Assembly: GCF_007483665.1 (NCBI RefSeq)
Contig: NZ_ML660185.1
Location: forward strand, 286,178 to 350,177
Source of the DNA: Catellatospora sichuanensis
GTDB lineage: Bacteria > Actinomycetota > Actinomycetes > Mycobacteriales > Micromonosporaceae
Direction of reading: 5' to 3'
Length of the DNA: 64,000 nucleotides
Shown here: in pieces, positions 60,679 through 64,000 of the stretch
Numbering within the stretch: the first letter of the stretch is position 1
Layout: each line of letters opens with the position of its first letter
Program-made: the position numbers and the translations under genes
Notes under the pieces: generated by a model
What the model was told of the DNA's origin: nothing
Databases searched by the model: none
The model's input: only the letters and a program-made list of their open reading frames with translations

Positions 60679-61449
60679 ATGACCGCCCCGCGGCACGAAC
60701 GTGCCGCCTTCTGGCAGCGAGCTGCCGCCGTCCGGGACGAATGGCTCGGGCACGGCACGGCCTGCGGGCCGACCGGCGAGGCAGTCGCCGAGCAGGCAAT
60801 CACCGAGCTGTACCGGCGCATCGGCCGGTCCCGACCCGAGTTCGTGTGGGTCCGCTCTCCTTTGGAAGCCCAGCCCCTCGTCGGGCACCTGCCCACGCTG
60901 CAGGACCTGCACACCTGGGTGACCCGGCCCCCCTCCGGCAGACGCCCTCCGCTGGCCAGTGACCTGGCCACGTCCCTGGCCCGGATGCGCGGGGCCATGG
61001 ACGACCGGATAGACACCCCGCTGTTCGACCCCAAGCCGCCCAAACGCGACAAGGATCGGCCCTGGCCCGAGCTTTCCGCGGAAGCTGCGGTGGCGTACGG
61101 CATCCCGTTCGTCGACATCGTGCGCCGCCACGTGCGCGACACCCTCTACACGTCGCTCGCCCAAGGGTTCTACCTGCCCGGCAAGCGCCTGCTGGGCATA
61201 CCCGGCCCGGTCTGCTGGTACGGCCAGCAGGAGGCGCACTGGATCGCCTACTACGAGGTGTGGCGGCGGCTCGGCCTGGCCGCCTACGGCTCCGCACTGG
61301 ACGCGGAGCTGGACGGCTGGCAGGCCATCGCCCGCTCGGCGGGCTGGTTCTGGCCCGACGAACGGCGCTGCGTCGTCTCCGCCCGCCCGGTCGCCGGGAC
61401 GACCTTCGCCGACGGCTGGTCCATCACGTCCCCGGCCACCACCGGATAA
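60679..61449 (+). CDS. Uncharacterised protein (DUF6745-like)
   Basis: The 256-residue protein has no signal peptide or membrane segment. The region YGQQEAHWIAYYEVWRRLGL followed by LDGWQAIARSAGWFWPDERR recalls a DUF6745-type domain (often GQHDA-W with a C-terminal W-rich stretch), but I cannot confirm this. The N-terminal half is helical (AVAEQAITELYRRIGRSRPE). ATG 60679 lacks a strong Shine-Dalgarno. Possibly a component of a molecular interaction system; function unknown. Next feature is a 324-bp gap with repeats. Confidence 0.65.
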   Translation: MTAPRHERAAFWQRAAAVRDEWLGHGTACGPTGEAVAEQAITELYRRIGRSRPEFVWVRSPLEAQPLVGHLPTLQDLHTWVTRPPSGRRPPLASDLATSLARMRGAMDDRIDTPLFDPKPPKRDKDRPWPELSAEAAVAYGIPFVDIVRRHVRDTLYTSLAQGFYLPGKRLLGIPGPVCWYGQQEAHWIAYYEVWRRLGLAAYGSALDAELDGWQAIARSAGWFWPDERRCVVSARPVAGTTFADGWSITSPATTG

Positions 61450-61737
61450 CCCCGCCCTGCCGTCGAGCGTATGACGTGTCCGCCGCCACGGGGGCAGGCG
61501 GGCACGTCATCGTCGGCTCGCTCCGGCGGCGGCGCAGCTCCAGAGCCGGCGGCGCACACCGCTGCGTTCGCTCACCGCGACCTTCGGCTCCGCGCAGCAG
61601 TTTCGGGGAAACTGCATGAATCGCCTGATCAGAGGCTGCAGTTTCCCCGAAACTGCCGCCTTTCGGCTACCGGGGTTTGCGGGTTGCGCCTGCCAGGTCG
61701 GGCACGGCAGTGCGTTTCGGCGGCGAGGACGGTCAGC
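61450..61737. other. Intergenic region holding an inverted repeat
   Basis: Apart from the repeat at 61597-61656 I see no gene or RNA here. The right end leads into the TetR promoter and operators at 61738-61773. Confidence 0.5.
61597..61656. repeat. Inverted repeat, copy 2 of a TTTCGGGGAAA family
   Basis: GCAGTTTCGGGGAAACTGCA (61597-61616) and its exact reverse complement (61637-61656) flank a 20-nt loop. Each arm is itself nearly palindromic (GCAGTTTC-GGG-GAAACTGC). The same core and loop length occur at 27876-27947 about 34 kb away. Confidence 0.88.
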
Positions 61738-61773
61738 TTGTCTACGGCGTAGACTTTGGTCTACGGTGTAGAC
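61738..61773 (+). promoter_or_regulatory. Leaderless promoter with double palindromic operator (TetR gene)
   Basis: Two 15-bp palindromes GTCTACGGCGTAGAC (61740-61754) and GTCTACGGTGTAGAC (61759-61773) lie 4 bp apart and abut the ATG. A promoter TTGTCT (61738-61743), 18 nt, TACGGT (61762-61767) lies within them, with the transcription start at the ATG. The TetR protein likely represses itself here. Confidence 0.7.
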
Positions 61774-62349
61774 ATGAACACGACTGCGGATCGTCTGGTG
61801 GCGATCGCTCGGGAGATCCTGCTGGCTGAAGGCGCTGCCGCGGTGAGCATGCGGCGGGTGGCGACGGCGGCCGGGGTCACTCCGATGACGATCTACCGGC
61901 ACTTCGCCAACCGGGAAACGCTGCTGTCGACCATCGCCGACGCGAGCTTCGCCGAGATCGCCGAGCGCTGGGCCGCCCGTCCGGCCGCCGCCGACTTCGA
62001 CCTGCGGGTGGCCGAGCTGCTGGACGACCATCTCGACTTCGCGCTCGGCCAGCCGCACCTGTACGACTTCGTGTTCACTGATCCGCGCGAGGGCGCACGG
62101 CGCTGGCCGGACGACTTCCGCGCGGGCGGCTCGCCCTCGATGAACCTCGTCGCCGCCGCCCTGACCGGTGGCGTCCGGCAGGGCGTGCTGCGCGATCAGG
62201 ACGTGTGGCCGCTGGCGCTGACCGTCGCGGCATTGATCCACGGGCTGGTCCAGCTGTTCCGCGGCGGCCGGATCGATCTGCCCGAGCAGGACTTCCGTGC
62301 CCTGGTCCACCAACTCGTCGGGAAGGTGCTGGATGGCAACCGAGCTTGA
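61774..62349 (+). CDS. TetR-family transcriptional regulator
   Basis: The 191-residue protein has an N-terminal TetR helix-turn-helix (SMRRVATAAGVTPMTIYRHF, about residues 28-47) and a helical ligand-binding C-terminal domain. It is followed, with a 17-bp overlap, by an Lnt-like gene, so it probably regulates that gene and itself through the double operator. ATG 61774 abuts the operator, giving a leaderless transcript; the longer start at 61756 would lie inside the operator. Ligand unknown. Confidence 0.9.
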   Translation: MNTTADRLVAIAREILLAEGAAAVSMRRVATAAGVTPMTIYRHFANRETLLSTIADASFAEIAERWAARPAAADFDLRVAELLDDHLDFALGQPHLYDFVFTDPREGARRWPDDFRAGGSPSMNLVAAALTGGVRQGVLRDQDVWPLALTVAALIHGLVQLFRGGRIDLPEQDFRALVHQLVGKVLDGNRA

Positions 62350-63793
62350 GGTCAGGTCGGAACACGTCGAGGCTGCACCGGAGAAGGCGGGCCGCCGTCC
62401 GGCAGGCCCGCTGGTCGCGTTCGCCGTCGTCTTGGCGTCGGCTCTGGTGTGGTTCGGCACCGGGCTCGCGCCGCTTCCATGGTTGACCTGGCTGGCCCCG
62501 CTGCCGCTGTTCGTCGTGGCGGCCCGGGTGTCCGGGCGGACCGCAATGGCCGCCGCGTTCCTGGCCTGGGCGGCCGGAAGCCTGAACATGTGGACCTACT
62601 ACGCAGGCACGCTCGAGGTTCCGGCCGTCGTGGTGGTCGGCTTCCTGGTGTTGCAGGCGCTCGCCTTCGGCGGCGCCGTCGGGCTGTTCCGTGCGCTGCT
62701 GCGGCAGGGCAGGCCGGTGGCGGCCGCGCTCGCCGCACCGGCCGCGTGGGTCGGTGCCGAGTATCTCGTGTCGCTGTTCTCCCCCGGAGGCTCGTTCTCC
62801 GCCATCGGCTACACCCAGGCCGAGATGCTGCCGGTGATCCAGGTGGTCTCGGTGACCGGGATCTGGGGCGTCGGTTTCCTGCTGATGGCGCTGCCCGCCA
62901 TGGTGGCCACGGTGTCGGCCGATCGCGCCGCGTGGCCACGCCTGCTCTCGGTCGCGGCCGTCCTGGCGGTCGGCACAGCCGGATACGGACTGTTGCGCCT
63001 CCAAAGCCCGCCGGTCGGTCCGAGCACGATGGTCGCGCTGGCCGACGTGCGGCAGTCCGAGGACTCGCTGCCGCTCGGGTCGGCGGAGGCTCGGCAGGTC
63101 CTGGAGAGCTATCTGGATCAGGCGTCGAAGGCCGGTTCCGCCGGTGCCACGGTACTGGTGCTGCCGGAGAAGGTGTTCAAGGTGACCGAGCCGGAGCTCG
63201 CCGAACTCGGCAACAGGTTCAGCTCCGTGGCCGCGCACAGCCGGATCACCATCGTCGTCGGTCTCACCCTCAAGGACCAGGCGGGGGCGCACAACATCGC
63301 GATGTCGTACGGCGGCGGGAGCGCGGTGCGATATGACAAGCAGCACCTCGTCACCGGGTGGGAGGACCACTTCACCGCCGGGGACCGGCTCGTGTGGTTG
63401 CCTGGTTCGACCATGGGGCTGGCGATCTGCAAGGACCTCGATCATCCCGAGCTGGGTCGGGCATACGGCAGGCAGGCGACGACCGTGCTGCTGGCGCCGG
63501 CCCTCGACTTCGACCGTGACGGCTGGCTGCACAGCCGGATCGCGGTGGTGCGCGGGGTGGAGAACGGCATCACGGTGGTCCGGTCGGCCGGCCATGGTCG
63601 GCTGGTCGCCGCGGACTCCCGTGGCCGACTCGCCGCCGACGCGGTCACCGGCAGGGGGGCCACGAGCGCGACGGTGATGTTGCGGTCCGGGTCGGGTGCC
63701 ACGCCGTACTCCCGGTTCGGCGACTGGTTCGCGTGGCTCTGCCTCGCGCTAGTCGCCGGTGGTGTGGTCAGGCTGCGCCTGGTGCGCCGCTGA
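62333..63793 (+). CDS. Apolipoprotein N-acyltransferase-like protein
   Basis: The 486-residue protein has about seven membrane helices (residues ~20-220) and a nitrilase-type C-terminal domain (about 235-450). The Lnt catalytic triad is Glu279 in VLPEKVF, Lys336 in YDKQHLV and Cys366 in LAICKDLDHPE. Lnt adds the third acyl chain to lipoproteins at the membrane. The last helix (WFAWLCLALVAGGVVRLRL) closes the fold. GGAAGG precedes ATG 62333, which overlaps the TetR stop by 17 bp. Regulated Lnt copies in actinobacteria can serve other acylations, so the substrate is not certain. Confidence 0.87.
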   Translation: MATELEVRSEHVEAAPEKAGRRPAGPLVAFAVVLASALVWFGTGLAPLPWLTWLAPLPLFVVAARVSGRTAMAAAFLAWAAGSLNMWTYYAGTLEVPAVVVVGFLVLQALAFGGAVGLFRALLRQGRPVAAALAAPAAWVGAEYLVSLFSPGGSFSAIGYTQAEMLPVIQVVSVTGIWGVGFLLMALPAMVATVSADRAAWPRLLSVAAVLAVGTAGYGLLRLQSPPVGPSTMVALADVRQSEDSLPLGSAEARQVLESYLDQASKAGSAGATVLVLPEKVFKVTEPELAELGNRFSSVAAHSRITIVVGLTLKDQAGAHNIAMSYGGGSAVRYDKQHLVTGWEDHFTAGDRLVWLPGSTMGLAICKDLDHPELGRAYGRQATTVLLAPALDFDRDGWLHSRIAVVRGVENGITVVRSAGHGRLVAADSRGRLAADAVTGRGATSATVMLRSGSGATPYSRFGDWFAWLCLALVAGGVVRLRLVRR

Positions 63794-63817
63794 CGGGAGG
63801 CACGTCCTGCCCGCCGG

Positions 63818-63831
63818 TGCCACCGGTGGCA
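63818..63831. repeat. 14-bp palindrome after the Lnt-like gene
   Basis: TGCCACCGGTGGCA is perfectly palindromic, 24 bp after the stop. Possible terminator element or protein site; short. Confidence 0.3.
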
Positions 63832-63870
63832 GGCCGGTTCGGGGCCTGGGCCGGTCTGGTGCGGCCCGCC

Positions 63871-63876
63871 TAGGGT
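63871..63876 (+). promoter_or_regulatory. -10 box of a leaderless promoter
   Basis: TAGGGT ends 6 nt before the ATG at 63883. Confidence 0.4.
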
Positions 63877-63882
63877 GGGTTC

Positions 63883-64000
63883 ATGGCTGAGGGGTGGCGT
63901 GGGCCGTCGGCGCGGGAGGTCGTCCTCTCGCTGCCGTTCACAGGATTGTGGCTGGCCAGGAACAGTCCGGCCCGGCGGGTTCCGAGCCACGGCACCGACC
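63883..64000 (+). CDS. Probable M23-type peptidase, 3' end outside window
   Basis: Only 39 codons are visible, running off the right edge. The peptide contains GLWLARNSPARRVPSHGTD, which I recall as the start of actinobacterial M23 metallopeptidase-domain proteins (RVPSHGT..YAIDF). No signal peptide is seen, so a cytoplasmic or atypically secreted member is possible. The ATG has TAGGGT 6 nt upstream and no Shine-Dalgarno (leaderless). The identification rests on one short motif. Confidence 0.45.
   Translation, partial: MAEGWRGPSAREVVLSLPFTGLWLARNSPARRVPSHGTD

Noticed and set aside
1-64000. CRISPR array, prophage or insertion sequence
   Set aside because: No regularly spaced repeats, cas genes, transposase, integrase or phage structural genes were seen.

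Overview
The window is about 64 kb of very GC-rich DNA. Codon use, many GTG starts, GTGA/ATGA/TGATG start-stop overlaps, zf-HC2 anti-sigma, MEDS/HATPase and STAS regulators, and secreted enzymes ending in ricin-B lectin domains all point to a filamentous actinobacterium. A Micromonosporaceae relative (Catellatospora/Micromonospora-like) is my inference from style, not from a database match. It looks like chromosomal accessory and housekeeping DNA. I see no rRNA, transposase, integrase, prophage or CRISPR array.

Layout. 1-7 kb: a truncated S9 peptidase/beta-lactamase-like fusion coupled to an M20 peptidase that carries an in-frame inverted-repeat element, a PucR-type regulator, an ankyrin-tailed protein and a tRNA-like sequence with an abnormal anticodon arm. 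7-16 kb: an APC transporter, a STAS/MEDS-ATPase anti-sigma pair, a membrane glycosyltransferase, a zinc peptidase, a Gfo/Idh oxidoreductase and an AraC regulator. 15.9-21.9 kb: a minus-strand operon of three large uncharacterised proteins (1045, 585 and 357 aa), the best candidate here for an undescribed system. 22-30 kb: small enzymes (lipoprotein hydrolase, APH-like kinase, cold-shock-domain protein, PTP-like phosphatase, EXPERA membrane protein), gamma-glutamyltranspeptidase, NhaA and a DsbA-like protein.

30-35 kb: response regulator, histidine kinase and GerMN lipoprotein, laid out like a small MtrAB-LpqB set; then a STAS protein coupled to a degraded GT20 (OtsA-like) protein, both lacking key residues. 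35-43 kb: an Ntn-type amidohydrolase, HAD hydrolase, CsbD, and a NarL/DesK two-component system divergent from an ABC/FtsX exporter. 43-50 kb: MerR-thioredoxin operon, methyltransferase, GNAT, PhzF, a Gly-rich secreted protein, a YcnI-like copper protein, and an ECF sigma factor divergent from its zf-HC2 anti-sigma. The YcnI gene and the anti-sigma gene share the same GGAACC-N16-CGAC promoter, which suggests a small ECF regulon. 51-55 kb: ABC and MFS exporters.

55-64 kb: two large secreted proteins (PQQ-type sugar dehydrogenase-like; ThuA plus DUF1080) with near-duplicate CBM6 and ricin-B tails, then a leaderless TetR gene with a double palindromic operator coupled to an Lnt-like N-acyltransferase, and the start of a probable M23 peptidase. 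Several unrelated genes have a TANNNT box 6 to 8 nt before the start codon and no Shine-Dalgarno, so leaderless transcription is common. Inverted-repeat families sit between genes and once inside a gene.
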